DNA of 64,000 nt from Mesocentrotus franciscanus (lineage: Eukaryota > Echinodermata > Echinoidea > Camarodonta > Strongylocentrotidae): the NCBI GenBank assembly GCA_037976565.1, contig CP137667.1, positions 35,383,366 to 35,447,365 on the forward strand, read 5' to 3'. Positions 14,201-23,163 of the stretch are shown one piece after another (positions within the stretch are counted from its first letter, which is position 1; each line of letters starts with the position of its first letter). The notes beneath the pieces were generated by a model that was not told where the DNA came from, did no database searches, and was given only the letters and a program-made list of their open reading frames with translations. Position numbers and translations under genes: made by a program.

Positions 14201-16517
14201 TTTCTAGGGAGGGCCGGGCCCCTGGATCCGCCACTGATTCACCCACCCGTGGGGATTGGTGCCCCCAGCCCGTCAGTCTGACTTTGACTCTGTCTCGCAG
14301 TTGTCTTTGGCATCTGCGTCGGGCTCTCAGTTGAGTTCACCCTTCAACAGAAAGGTCCCGGTCACACGAAAGCTTCTCGCACCAAGCTCTTTCAGCCTCT
14401 GGTGTGGTGAGACGTGGTAGTGATGACCATGCTGAGCCTATAGCTAAACCTACCAGCTTTAGCAAGGCCTCTAAGCAGGCTTCGTCACCCCACGCTTCGG
14501 CGAGGGGGAAGAAGCATTTAGCCTTCTAATGTCCAGTCTCTGTTGGTGATGGCTAGGCTCCCATCTCCCGCTATCCTTGCTCCTCCTTCAAGGGAGGAGT
14601 GGGTAGCTGGATCAGGACTCACCCTCCCCCTCTGGGGTTTGGGTTTGGGTTTCCCCAAGCCGCAGGCCGGTCTGGAACCCTATCTCGCACTTGGCATCGG
14701 CATTTGTGATTGGTTCTCAGTAGAGCTAATCCCTGCAGGCTTCTCTTGAGGAATATCTCCCGGACACATTTCCCCAGTTAACCCTGAGGGTAATCAGAGT
14801 CCGTCGCTGCTGTTTCAAGGCAAGTTCTTCGGCGGGTTTCCCGCTACCGGTGGTTTTCAAATCAGAGATTTCGTACTTCTGTCTCTGTTGGACGGACATC
14901 CTTTCCCTCTCCCGCTGAGGCTGGACCTAGTGTAAAAGCCTGTGTCGGGCTCCTACATCATCATCTTGCGGCGCTCTCTCTGACCACCAGTCCGTTGCCG
15001 GGGAAGATGCTAAGGTTTCAGGACTCTCCGAGAGAGCCTCTCAGTTTGTAGAGACTTCACGAGGTCCCTTTACAACTCTCGTCTGGTAGCCTTTTCCGTT
15101 GGCTGTGAAGACCTTGGTGTTTCACCCCTTAAGGCTTCGGTAGGCGCGATTGCGGATTTGCTGATCTCCTTATTTGATAAGGGTAGAGCCCTTTCCACTA
15201 TTTGTGGTTACCGCTCGGCCATCGCCGCCATTCTTGTCGGGTTTCCGGACAGCTGTGTTTGTTTTTCTACAACGACCAGCTAACCCAAAGCTGTCTCCTG
15301 TTTGGAGCCTGCCTAAGGTTCTGGAGGCGTTATCTATTAAAGCCCCCCCCCCCTTTGGACCGATGTCTAAAGCTTCTCTCCTGCATTGACGGCCAAGGCT
15401 CTGCTCACTCTTTTGCGTCCGGGCAGAGGAGGAGTACTCTCCATGCCCTGTGTTCCTCCCCCGGCCTTATCCGGTGGGAGAGACGGGGGTAGACTTATAC
15501 CCAGGCAGGGGTGGATCTATGTAGCGATTTTTTTCCCGGAAGGCAAGGCCAGAACCCACAATACAAGGAGCATCAGTACTTCCTGGGCTCTTTTTCGAAG
15601 TATTGGTCTGGAAGATCTTTTGAGGGCCGCCGGGGTTCTCCCAATTCCTTCACCTTCCTTTATCTCAGGGACGTTTCTTTTCAGTTTCAGTTTCAGTTTC
15701 AGTTTATTTTTTCATTTCCAACAGAACAGTAATTTTGACAAGAAATCAGATATACAATTCAATATTCAGTAATATAATACATTTTACGTGGTTTAGAGTT
15801 GTGAAATAGAAAGTATACATAAATATCCAGTACAATGGGTTTTTTAAAGTTTTTTCAATATAACCCTGTGGAAAAGTAGGGATCCACTGAAAAGCAGAGC
15901 TTGTAAAATGTAGATCCCTCAAAATAATGACAAACATAGTTTTTGTAACATGTAAATATATTGACTTGAAAGAAAAAGGGAAAAAATATATATACACCTG
16001 TATGTATATACATAGATTACCAAAAAGTGGCAGAATAATAATACAATTATAAATCCGTAATTTGAAAAACTTACTTACGACACTTACATAGTGAACACTG
16101 GAAAGGCCAAAAGAGACAATGACGACTGACAGATAAGACATAAATGTATAAATGCTAGGATGTGACTTTTTTAGTTCTCGATGGCTGTGTAGCAAATAAT
16201 AGGTAGATACATAGGGTTATATAGTACATGTATATAATAAAATCAGCTATGATTTTTCTGATTTCACAATTCAATATTAATTATTATATCTATCTACTAA
16301 ATGTTTTCTTTCAATTTCAGCAATTTCATAGATTCATGATCTCAAAATCTGTTATCTTGACAGGGTTCAGCTGACTGGTTTTTTGAAGGAGGTCCGCACA
16401 TCCAACAATGGCTCCCTCTCTGGCCTTCTGGTAGATGAGATCATCCGTCGTATTACAAAACTTGTCTGTCAACGGCAACAAAAGACGGCAGGCAATGATT
16501 CTGAGGTGAAGCCATGA
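2122..16517 (+). CDS. Gene 1: 3' end of a TTC3/DZIP3-family gene (gene-level entry, 4 exons seen)
   Basis: Four exons with GT-AG borders join in frame: 2122-2226 (phase 0 in, 0 out), 7290-7431 (out phase 1), 10320-10536 (out phase 2) and 16364-16517 with a TGA stop. The product part is about 205 residues. It has an acidic/proline stretch, an Ala/Gln-rich linker, a second Gln/Met-rich linker, and a C-terminal segment starting KNSFERIMLRLNDLFPNYNR and continuing with VQLTGFLKEVR and SLSGLLVDEIIRRITKLV. From memory of the family, this helical segment sits just before the RING-H2 finger at the C termini of TTC3, DZIP3 and RNF214, E3 ubiquitin ligases. The RING itself is not seen here: the frame stops 50 codons into the last exon. 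The gene starts left of the window. Another protein sharing this helical segment is possible. The exon chain is well supported; the family call is moderate. Confidence 0.72.
2280..2830. repeat. Polypyrimidine tract followed by polypurine tract
   Basis: 2280-2430 is almost all C/T (tctttctgtctgtctctc type). 2625-2790 is almost all A/G (gaagagaaaagaaagag type). The two are mirror-complementary in composition. Open frames in both are low-complexity artefacts. Confidence 0.85.
2866..3355. repeat. Two direct copies of a ~200-300 bp unit
   Basis: taggttgtgcaaatctgagt with later cccggcccctccaaagagcgg and gtcattcccgaaggcttggg at 2871-3070 recurs diverged at 3170-3352. Both copies end in gagggccggcc or a close variant. 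Confidence 0.75.
3356..4341. other. No gene; fragmentary repeats
   Basis: An aggggcggcgatcctggg piece at about 3614 resembles the ends of the GGATCCA inverted-repeat family. Otherwise nothing recognisable. Confidence 0.45.
4342..4673 (+). repeat. Dispersed repeat (ccgacgaagtcggagggg family), copy 1
   Basis: It starts attatcccctcgccgacgaa and has a cgtccgtcc run, then ttgatatgaaggttcatggt, gaaaggtcatagctcattaa and ends ggccatttgtaccctgcgag. A longer copy with the same start and end is at 8038-10034. The start carries a small hairpin (cgccgacgaagtcgg). Confidence 0.85.
4741..6640. repeat. Repeat domain: ~170-190-bp direct units flanking a foldback
   Basis: A unit with gaaagtgtttaatatatttt and gacagtcatgaaacacatat occurs at 4801-4845, 6350-6400 and 6545-6590. 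Its partner ggaagttttcattgcaatca recurs at 6239, 6430 and 6608. Between them lie a large inverted repeat (5235-5405) and AT-rich filler. The short open frames here are not supported as genes. Confidence 0.75.
5235..5405. repeat. Long inverted repeat (foldback), ~80-bp arms
   Basis: The left arm 5235-5314 (ctagcaaaaactatgagtta to tactataccc) pairs with 5327-5405 (ggtatagtaaagttgatata to aactcatagtttgctag). The loop is about 11 bp. There are only a few mismatches. Confidence 0.9.
6840..7082. repeat. Right part of a GGATCC-ended inverted-repeat element
   Basis: It ends cctggatccgcacctgatat, whose complement matches the cagtggcggatcca ends at 14004 and 28065. The left end is unclear. Confidence 0.4.
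7290..7431 (+). CDS. Gene 1 exon, Ala/Gln-rich linker
   Basis: The acceptor is atgactcag before GCTCAGGCACAGGC, and the donor is TCTAATG|gtaagtct. It is 142 nt, phase 0 in and phase 1 out. It encodes a low-complexity AQAQAQAQQKH run followed by SRAQTPPVVSQGEA and a Gln/His-rich end. Such linkers are typically disordered. Phase joins the exons at 2122 and 10320. Confidence 0.7.
7432..8037. other. Intron sequence, no feature recognised
   Basis: AT-rich sequence after the gene 1 exon; no repeats or coding signal identified by eye. Confidence 0.5.
8038..10034 (+). repeat. Dispersed repeat copy 2 with internal ~165-bp tandem expansion, interrupted by a DNA element
   Basis: Start and end match 4342-4673. 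In place of the single core, five or so tandem cores (tggtttccgatcgataactt to gtcatagctcattaaatatg) lie at 8120, 8280, 9497, 9640 and 9778. A 1,057-bp inverted-repeat element splits the second core. Confidence 0.88.
8369..9425. mobile_element. Non-autonomous TIR element, PIF/Harbinger-like ends, with internal minisatellite
   Basis: The ends GACCCCTGTTACACATACG and its complement CGCATGTGTAACAGGGGTC differ at one base. It is flanked by TAA at 8366-8368 and 9426-9428 (or a CTAAG 5-bp duplication if the first G is excluded). The empty site is seen in neighbouring repeat cores (ggctaagttggatttcgg). TAA fits the TWA preference of PIF/Harbinger. There is no transposase. 8636-9245 is a tandem array of tttctctttctgtctttcct/ttctttgtttttatcattct units; long open frames in it are artefacts. 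Confidence 0.85.
10320..10536 (+). CDS. Gene 1 exon, Gln/Met-rich linker plus start of C-terminal helical domain
   Basis: The acceptor is taaaaccag before CTACCGGTATTCC, and the donor is AACAG|gtaagtg. It is 217 nt, phase 1 in and phase 2 out. It reads through QLAQHEMQMLQRQG and VQQQQQMLARQQ and enters the conserved helix SFERIMLRLNDLFPNYNR. Upstream sequence in the same frame (from 10124) is open by chance, but it has no acceptor and does not fit the phase. Confidence 0.82.
10588..10790 (+). mobile_element. tRNA-derived SINE, family 1
   Basis: It has an A-box-like gctcagtgttagagcagtgg and a B-box-like ggtcggaaacc, then cctttggtaaggcattaat, gagaggacttaaagccgtag and acttacaagcatgcatatgc. A second copy is at 56660-56838. 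Confidence 0.72.
10800..11110. other. Intron sequence, no feature recognised
   Basis: AT-rich; a 81-codon open frame at 10863 has no splice or protein-family support. Confidence 0.45.
12060..12385 (+). repeat. Three short repeats within the DIRS block
   Basis: gagccgtaagaga followed by an atcYga segment occurs at about 12075, 12249 and (gagccataagagaccatccg) 12354. Confidence 0.7.
13340..14525 (+). repeat. ~1-kb direct duplication of gag-like sequence
   Basis: aagggtcccggtctcgcaaaagcttctg with later gtctagtaaggctgcaaagc at 13350-13500 recurs as aaaggtcccggtcacacgaaagcttctc and ctttagcaaggcctctaagc at 14350-14525. Both are Ser/Lys-rich in the sense frame. Confidence 0.7.
14004..14237. mobile_element. 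Small TIR element (GGATCCA family) nested in the DIRS element
   Basis: The left end aggggcggatccagccggc and the right end ccctggatccgccactg are inverted. The interior has agtggggatagtgagcaaca, shared with 28065-28343. Confidence 0.65.
14960..15685 (+). pseudogene. DIRS tyrosine recombinase, frameshifted
   Basis: Across three frames the family blocks appear in order: ADLLISLFDKGRALSTICGY with RSAIAAI (15152-15232); VWSLPKVLEALSIKAPPP (15300-15350); SKASLL and LTAKALLTLL; ASGQRRSTLHAL with the first catalytic Arg (15419-15455); HNTRSISTSWALFRSIGLED carrying the HxxR box (15558-15620); and NSFTFLYLRDV with the catalytic Tyr (15648-15682). DIRS recombinases share this SGxRRSxLHAL, H-T/N-x-R and YLRDV series. 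At least three frame changes make it non-functional. Confidence 0.82.
15691..16363. repeat. TTTCAG microsatellite and AT-rich sequence
   Basis: (ttcagt)n at 15680-15704 directly follows the recombinase tail. A 149-codon minus-strand frame to 16195 is hydrophobic and low-complexity, with no family resemblance; I do not call it a gene. Confidence 0.45.
16364..16517 (+). CDS. Gene 1 last coding exon; helical domain, stop without RING
   Basis: The acceptor is ttatcttgacag, then GGTTCAGCTGACTGG; phase 2 in joins the exon ending 10536. The frame reads VQLTGFLKEVRTSN, SLSGLLVDEIIRRITKLV, a basic tail and TGA at 16515-16517. Domain continuity across the intron is clear. GAG|gtgaag at 16505/16506 is a usable alternative donor, so a RING-bearing isoform could leave this exon early. 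I see no RING exon before the next gene. Confidence 0.8.
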
Positions 16518-16692
16518 GACAACATCTCTTGGCAATTTAGTGTTTTTGTTGCAAAGACTGTTAGCAACTACTGAATGAGTCTAATTTTGTGTGTGTGTGT
16601 GTACATATAGGAGGACCAAGCTATTTTTGCCATTATATGTCACACACTACTGACCACATCTAAGATTGCATACGTGATCATTGCATTAAGTT

Positions 16693-16698
16693 AATAAA
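16693..16698 (+). terminator. Candidate polyadenylation signal of gene 1
   Basis: AATAAA lies about 176 bp after the gene 1 stop codon, a normal distance. The hexamer is frequent by chance in AT-rich DNA, so this is tentative. Confidence 0.35.
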
Positions 16699-16779
16699 GA
16701 GCTTATGGGGGTGTGATCTTGGAGATTGAGTGTGGTCATATCTTCCATATACATGTGTGTGATATTAGTGAGGGTGTTA

Positions 16780-17400
16780 GTATGTATCTGTGTGATCATT
16801 ATCTTCATATACATGTGAGTGATAGAGTAAGCAAATAATTACCGTTGGTGAAGGTGATGGCAAACTATCATTTCCGAGGCAATCTGGATGTAGCTATCTT
16901 TCCGAAGTGAAGCTGAGGAAAGATAGCATATACATTCATATCGCCGAGGAAGTGATAGTTTGCCATCGCCTGAAACTAAAAGGTGTTTATTTGCTTTATA
17001 TTCCACATCAGAAACATTTCACTTCTTCCGTCATTTTAGAGCAACAAGTCATCAATTGACAGCTAGCAAACGGTGTAAGATACGTACAGTGCATGCAGTA
17101 TAGTGGTGTGACCATAGTAATTGCGTGTGACCAAAGTTCGCGTACTAACACTAAAAGCGCTTAAAGATGAGAGCAATACGCAACGTATACAATTAAAGTG
17201 CGTTGCACTCGGTAGATAGTTCTACTATGAATAGGGACAGAACAATAGAAGCCAGACATCAGACAATGAATGTAGGTCAGGAGTGTGCTGAAGCATAACG
17301 AGTGGAAAGCTAAATGTAAAATAAACAAGTAACCATTTGGATCATTAAAATTTAAACCTGACATCAGTTAAGGGATTAGTATTTGTCATGAGGAGATGGG
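16780..17400. repeat. Repeat related to 4870-5000, inverted, with a nested hairpin
   Basis: The complement of 17225-17350 (acttgtttattttacattta, ctattgttctgtccctattc) matches 4883-4990. 16858-16878 (gatggcaaactatcatttcc) pairs with 16951-16972 (ggaagtgatagtttgccatc). Inside, gctatctttcc pairs with ggaaagatagc. Confidence 0.75.
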
Positions 17401-17663
17401 CAGGGATAATATCTTGGAGATGTGGTCATATCTTCGATACACAGGGGAGTAATATAGCATAAGCCAGTAAGGGCATTAGTAAAAAATAATTCTACAAAGC
17501 TTACCTTTGGAACAGAGTTCCAACCATTTTAAAGGTCACAAGGGAGGAAATCATACAAATGCCAAAACTTATGATTCTTTGTAATCCCTTTACGTAGGGA
17601 CAAATGTTTAAAATGTGAAGCACTTTTGAAAACTTGAAGTTTCATTGCTTTTCTTGAATGCAG

Positions 17664-17848
17664 TATATCCAGCAGTGTCTTAAGCAATACATAAAGTACT
17701 TGGACACCTTACCAGGTGTTGATATTACAAATTCATATTCTGTTTCTTTTGTTTCCATGTAGCGTCTCCTAGAATGACTGAAGCAACAGACTTTTCTGAC
17801 TCGCTGTAACTTCACCATCCGCGAGGATGACTTCCCTTCGCTGCACAA
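17664..17848 (+). other. Orphan exon-like pair after gene 1
   Basis: 17664-17715 follows the acceptor ttttcttgaatgcag, reads YIQQCLKQYIKYLDTLP and is followed by gtgttg. 17763-17848 follows tttgtttccatgtag and ends CACAA|gtaagag. In that second block one frame contains FLTRCNFTIREDDFPSLHK, which looks coding, but a TGA lies upstream in that frame; joining in phase 1 from the first block meets TAA instead. It could be a decayed exon, a terminal exon of an isoform, or chance. No family is recognised. Confidence 0.25.
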
Positions 17849-18184
17849 GTAAGAGAGAGAGAGATAGGAGGATCAGATCACTCAAAATTAAATGATTTTC
17901 TTCTACTGAAGAGGGGACTGGTCGAGACTCCAATTTTTCAAAGTCCTGTGCCTTAGTTTGTTGCCACATTATCCTCTAAGACAACTACCTATCACTTCAC
18001 AAGGAACAACTTATTATTTTTCTTGAGAAAGATTGTTACTACATTCTCGTAAACGAAGGTTGCACTTCACTATACTAGTAAAAAAAAAAGTATAAGACTA
18101 CACATGTTGGTCAGATGTCTCATAAAACCTTTCATAGTATATGACTCTTCAGTTAATCCTGGGTTATAAAAAAAATACAATGCA

Positions 18185-18865
18185 TTGTCAAATACTTTGA
18201 TTAGTTACTTATAACTGAAGAGATGCTATATATAAAAAAAAACGTTGTTATGATTGAACTTTTATGATATGCCTTTCGTCTTTAAAAATGTTATACAAAT
18301 AATTAATGCTTATGAGTTCAATAGTGCGAATACTTTAATGAGTTGAATAGAATTAACGTTAATCTTTCAACGAATGAAAATATTCGCACTATTTGATCGA
18401 ATGAAAAACGTTCATTATTTGTTTTATACAACATCGAGGTGGATCTATTGGGAACGTTAATCTTCCAACAAATTATGCTTTGCTCCTTATATTATTAAAG
18501 ATAAATTAAAGTTGGAGTCAGGCCTTCTCGATCACATTCAGATTGCCTTCGCGTCAGATGCGCACAGCTAATATAACAATGGGATACGCGCAGCACAGAG
18601 AGGTACGCAGTCTGCATATAACCAAAAATGCACACTCGTTGAATAGTACTACGGCGAATAGTTCCAAAAATGCACGCCCGTGCAATAGTATATTTATTGA
18701 ATTTCATGTGACCAACAATCATCCAATCAAATAACAATGATCTACTTAGGTGTTGTATAAAGTGCTCTTTAAAATACTTAGATCAGTTACTTCTTACTGA
18801 AGAGATGCTATATTACAAAAAAAACGTTATGATTAAACTTGTATGATATGCCTTTTTGCGACACT
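18185..18865. repeat. ~100-bp direct repeats flanking AT-rich sequence with a hairpin
   Basis: actgaagagatgctatatat with aacgttgttatgattgaact at 18215-18275 recurs at 18795-18850. Between them aatagtgcgaata (18321) and tattcgcactatt (18379) form inverted arms. Confidence 0.7.
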
Positions 18866-19690
18866 TGCAGAAAAATAGAAATAGAAATATTTGTTGAAGC
18901 AGATCATGTATTTACGGTTACTTTTTAACTGCAGTAGCCATTAACTACTTATGAATATCCTGTCTAAAATTTATGTAAAGTTTCTACTTGTATGTGCCAA
19001 ATTGAAATTGGACTTCACAATGAAGAACTTGAACACAACAACCACAAATTTAACCAAAAAAACACTTGCAACTCTTTGACAATATAAATTTAGCGAATGC
19101 CGCCAGAATAATTGCCCATAACCAGTTGTATCTTCTTATCTGATATTGTCTATTAAGTTTTTAATGACACGTTAACGCCAAGCCTGATAATTACCCAATT
19201 TAAATCGGTTTCCCGATTTAAAAAAACAAATCCTGATTTGTTTTTAATCCGAGAGGACTCAAGAGAGGAGGGGAGTGAGGTGGTATTTTTAGAGAACTTT
19301 TTCTTTTCACTTTTGGCTGTTGACAGTTGATATACATTGTACATGTATTATCATCACAAATGTGTCTTTTGTGTTATGATGTGTAACAGTAGGGGTTTTA
19401 TTCTTTTTACCTGTTTTTAATTTAAAAAATTAAAAATATTATATTATTAAGAAACAGATTTTTTCTTGAAACGATCATAAGTCTAAACTTCCTGGATATC
19501 CCAAAGAATCATGTGTTATAGAATTAACATGCATTTCTTTAGGATGTCATTTATGCTACAGAATAAAAATTCCTTTCTATGGGATGTCTGCCAACTCGGA
19601 CTTATGACGGTTTCAGGGAACTGGCCTCAGATTACTGGTATCGACTTCATAACTGGTTTATATATGGTGAAGACTGTGCACAGGTTGTGA
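18866..19690. other. Intergenic, no feature recognised
   Basis: AT-rich with short A/T runs; no coding or repeat structure seen. Confidence 0.45.
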
Positions 19691-19694
19691 ATGT

Positions 19695-20080
19695 TGAAAT
19701 ACAGTGAAACCTGTATAGAAAGACCACACAAGGGAGATGCAAAAAAGTGGTCTTTATAGGCAGATAGTCTTTACAGACACATTTACTTAAAGTGTGTATC
19801 AACAAGAAAAAATTGTTTCAAAGGAACCCCCCCCCCCCAAAAAAAGGTCTTTCTATACAGATGTTTGCTAAAACAGGTTTGATTGTACAAGTCCAGTGAA
19901 ACCTGTGTGTAAATACCGCTCACTGGAGACATGAACAAGCGGTCTTTATAGACAGGTGGTCTTTATTAAGGGTTCCTTTAGTACATGTTTCAATGACAAA
20001 GGGGACAAAAAGTATGGTCTTATAGACAGGTGGTCTTTCAACAGGCCTACTGGTGGTTGCTAAGACAGGTTGGACTCTAC
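19695..20080. repeat. Repeat with tandem gtggtctttatagacagg motifs
   Basis: cagtgaaacctgtRtR starts at 19702 and 19891, followed by iterated agtggtctttataggcag and ggtggtcttt. Related copies lie at 39840-40045, 40268-40335 and 54575-54825. Confidence 0.7.
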
Positions 20081-20889
20081 AACTATATCAATTATCAATA
20101 AATGTTGCATGCATTTTTTTTCTTTATGTCTAACCAAGGAGGTGATAGAGAAGGAGTGGAAACTCTTGTAATTTATTCAAATGCATGCGTGAGTTCTAAA
20201 GCGTAACAATGGGATGCGTAACATTCCACGTGGCTTTGAAGTTCCATGCTCCGAGCCGCTCTTCCACTGCGGGGTATTTCGGAGGCCAGGCACCAGTTTC
20301 ACATTTATTACAAAATATTAAATTACCGGCAAAATTTCAGTGTAAATTATAAACTTTATACGGGGATTGTATTGGGAATAGTGCATCAAACAATATTTTA
20401 GGATAATCCGATTATTTTCGCATGGTTTAATGTCCCGTCATTTCATCCATGATTTACAATCTTCGATAGCTTTAAGTTTGCTAATGCATGCTTTTTGTAT
20501 TTTTGCAGTTGGAAAAAAAAGTATGAAATTATAAACGTTTGTGTTCGCTTGTTCATACAACTCATTACACATTCAAAAATTGATGATAAATCATTGAAAG
20601 GGACAGCAAACATATGCTGAGATACTGTTTTCTGATGTAGGAATTCTAAATCCTGATATTTCATGTGCTCTTTTATCTCACCACCTGGTCAGCAGTTGCA
20701 GATTAGCGCATAACTTTTCGGCAGCTTGGAGCATGAGGTCAAAGGAGAGCGGCTTGATTCCAATCCTTCTCTATCACCTCCCTGGTCTAACACATACATT
20801 TTAGCCTTTACTGGCTTTATACAAATTCTCTACTTCCCAATGTGTATAAGATGCATAGTTTTCACCCCCAAAAAAAAAAATCCTTTGCA
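20081..20889. other. Intergenic, no gene; weakly repetitive
   Basis: No supported gene. gaggtgatagagaaggagtg at 20140 and its approximate complement ccttctctatcacctccctg at 20766 suggest the arms of a ~650-bp inverted-repeat element. Confidence 0.5.
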
Positions 20890-22998
20890 TATATAGCACA
20901 GCTAGTATAGATGGTGTTCACAATGTTCTAGTGAATAAAATGCTAATCTTACAATTTTGGGTGTTTTGTTATCATTTTGATGTCTGCTTGCTTATGTTCT
21001 ATACCCCAGAGAAGGATACGTGTAACCTGTACTTTATTGTCATTCACAACAATACCACCGTGCATCGCACCTGACAATCCTGCCAACCTTGTGCTATCCA
21101 GTGTCATTGCTAAATGATTAGTGAAGCTGAGTTGGAAGAGGTACTCTATAATTTCAGCTGCCATGGGCAATGAAAATAGACCTGTTTACTAATGTGTTTC
21201 AATCTGTGCAAGTTTCTCCCTCAAACCCCTGGTTACAAACCATTTGATTCACCTCCTATGCATAATGGCATCTCTATGGATGGATTCACTTTGCATATAT
21301 TAGGTGTTGCTATGTCAGGCAAGCTTTTCAGTCGTGAAGAAAAAACTTATGCAAAGAGTATGCATAATATTTGTAAACAGGAGTTTTCAAAAATCAAAAA
21401 GGAAAAAAAAATTGTTTTTAAAATACAAAATGCACCATTAAACTGATCCCAAATATACATGACATGACATGTGATGACATTAGTCTGATATGAGTTATAA
21501 TCTTTGAGCTAATAATGAACAAAAGTGGGAACTTTCCTCTCTCTTTTAAAACCTGGCCCCCGTCATACAAAGAGTTGTGATTGATCCAAATCAATCGCAA
21601 GTCCTCTAATCCAAATCAATCTCAAAAATTTGCAATAATATTAACTCTATAAGACGGGGGCCCTGGTAAAAAAGGTAAGCTTGAATGATTCAAGATGCTT
21701 CATGAGAGGACTGCGTGATATTAACAGTTTGAATATACTAAAAATAATTGATAAGTTCACTAATTTTTATGCATACCTTGTCTGACATAGCAACCATTAA
21801 TGAATGCAAAGTGACTCCATCCTTAGAGAAGCTGTTATGCTTACAGGAGGTGAACAGAACATTTTCGTAATGTAATCAAATTTAATGCATAAATCTTTGT
21901 TAAGTGCCATGTTGCAAATTATTTTGTTCACCTGTTCCATATAAATGTATCTCAATAGTCAGAATGCGAATTGCATACATTAATTGTTGATAGGTAACAA
22001 CACAAACGATATCTCCAAATTTTGCAATTTCTTTGCTACTTTCCCATTGGAGTTGCCATGTTCATAAAGATATTGATGTCGGAGTTCTACAGCTTTCTTT
22101 GCATTGTACAGTATAAGAGTTGGTGTTCACAATGTTCTAGTGAATAAAATGCTAATCATACAACTGAGTTTGGGTGTTTTTTTATCATTTCGATGTCTGC
22201 TTGCTTACGTTGTTTACCCCAAGAGGAGGATACATGTACACTGTACTTCATTGTCATTCACAACAGTATAACACCGTGCATCGCACCTGACAATCCTGCC
22301 AACCAGTGTCATTGCTAAATGATTGGTGAAGCTGAGTTGGAAGAGGTACTCTATCATTTCAGCTGCCATGCGCAATGACAATATAGACCTGTTTACTACC
22401 GGTAATGACGTGTTACAATGTATGCAAGTTTCTCCCTCAAAGCCCTGGTTACCAACCATTTTATTCACCTGCTATGCATAATGGCATCTGTATGGATGGA
22501 ATTCACTTTGAGTGCATTCGTTGTTGCTATGTCAGCCCCTGGCAAGCTTTTCAGTCGTGAAGAAAAAGGTTTTGTTCAAAGAGTATGCATAATATTTGTA
22601 AACGGGTCTATTGTTGTGCTTTGAATTAATTACCCACAGATTTTGTGGTTCGAGTTTTCAGCAATTAATTTTTTTAATAAAATTTCCAGAGCGTTGTTTA
22701 CAAAATACTATTCAAAGAAATGCCATTAAACTGATTCCAAATAAACATACCATCCCCCACATTTACGATGTGATAACATTAATCCGATACGAGTTAAAAC
22801 TTTCATAACTTTTGAGTTAACAATGAAGAAAAGTGTCAAAATAATTCTTTAAACACCGGGCCCCATCTTACAAAGAGTTGTGATTGATCCAAATCAATAG
22901 CAAAATGTTGCAATTAATATCAACTCTATAAGACGAGTCCTGGTATTGAAAACGCGCAAGTTTGAATGATTCAAGATGCTTCATGAGAGGACTCCATA
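20890..22998. repeat. Tandem duplication of a ~0.85-kb segment
   Basis: Copy 1 (about 20907-21730) and copy 2 (about 22115-22998) share tgttcacaatgttctagtga, gtgcatcgcacctgacaatc, cagtcgtgaagaaaaa and gattcaagatgcttcatgag in the same order. 21731-22110 is a spacer containing a repeat found inverted at 24770. Confidence 0.85.
21551..21666. mobile_element. Short TIR element (ggcccccgtc family)
   Basis: tggcccccgtcatacaaaga pairs with ataagacgggggccctgg. The interior is gattgatccaaatcaatcgc. Relatives are at 22856-22943, 53130-53190 and 53365-53510. Confidence 0.75.
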
Positions 22999-23027
22999 AT
23001 ATAAACATATGTTATGCTCGCGGTGTA

Positions 23028-23141
23028 AAAATGTCAGAGGTAAAAATGTCAGAGGTAAAAATGTCAGAGGTAAACATGTCAGAGGTAAAAATGTCAGAGG
23101 AAAAAATGTCAGAGGAAAAAATGTCAGAGGTAAAAAAAAAT
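23028..23141 (+). repeat. 15-bp minisatellite (aaaatgtcagaggta), ~8 copies
   Basis: The unit reads as repeated KMSEV/KMSEE codons, but only because 15 is divisible by three; no gene context supports translation. The same unit is inverted at 24510-24758. Confidence 0.92.
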
Positions 23142-23163
23142 TTTTTTTAAAGCATGTTACAGG

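Larger units (their letters stand above)
11120..15690 (+). mobile_element. Degenerate DIRS-type retrotransposon with tyrosine recombinase, RT not seen
   Basis: This block is visibly GC-richer than its surroundings and lies inside the last intron of gene 1. Its 3' third holds broken tyrosine-recombinase frames. The middle (11.7-14.8 kb) has repeated gag-like segments but no YxDD reverse-transcriptase motif or RNase H that I could find. DIRS elements normally encode gag, RT/RH, often a methylase, and the recombinase, so this is an internally deleted or rearranged copy. An inverted-repeat element is nested at 14004-14237. Confidence 0.75.

Noticed and set aside
15746..16195. 149-codon minus-strand frame
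   Set aside because: Hydrophobic, AT-driven composition with no family blocks or splice context.
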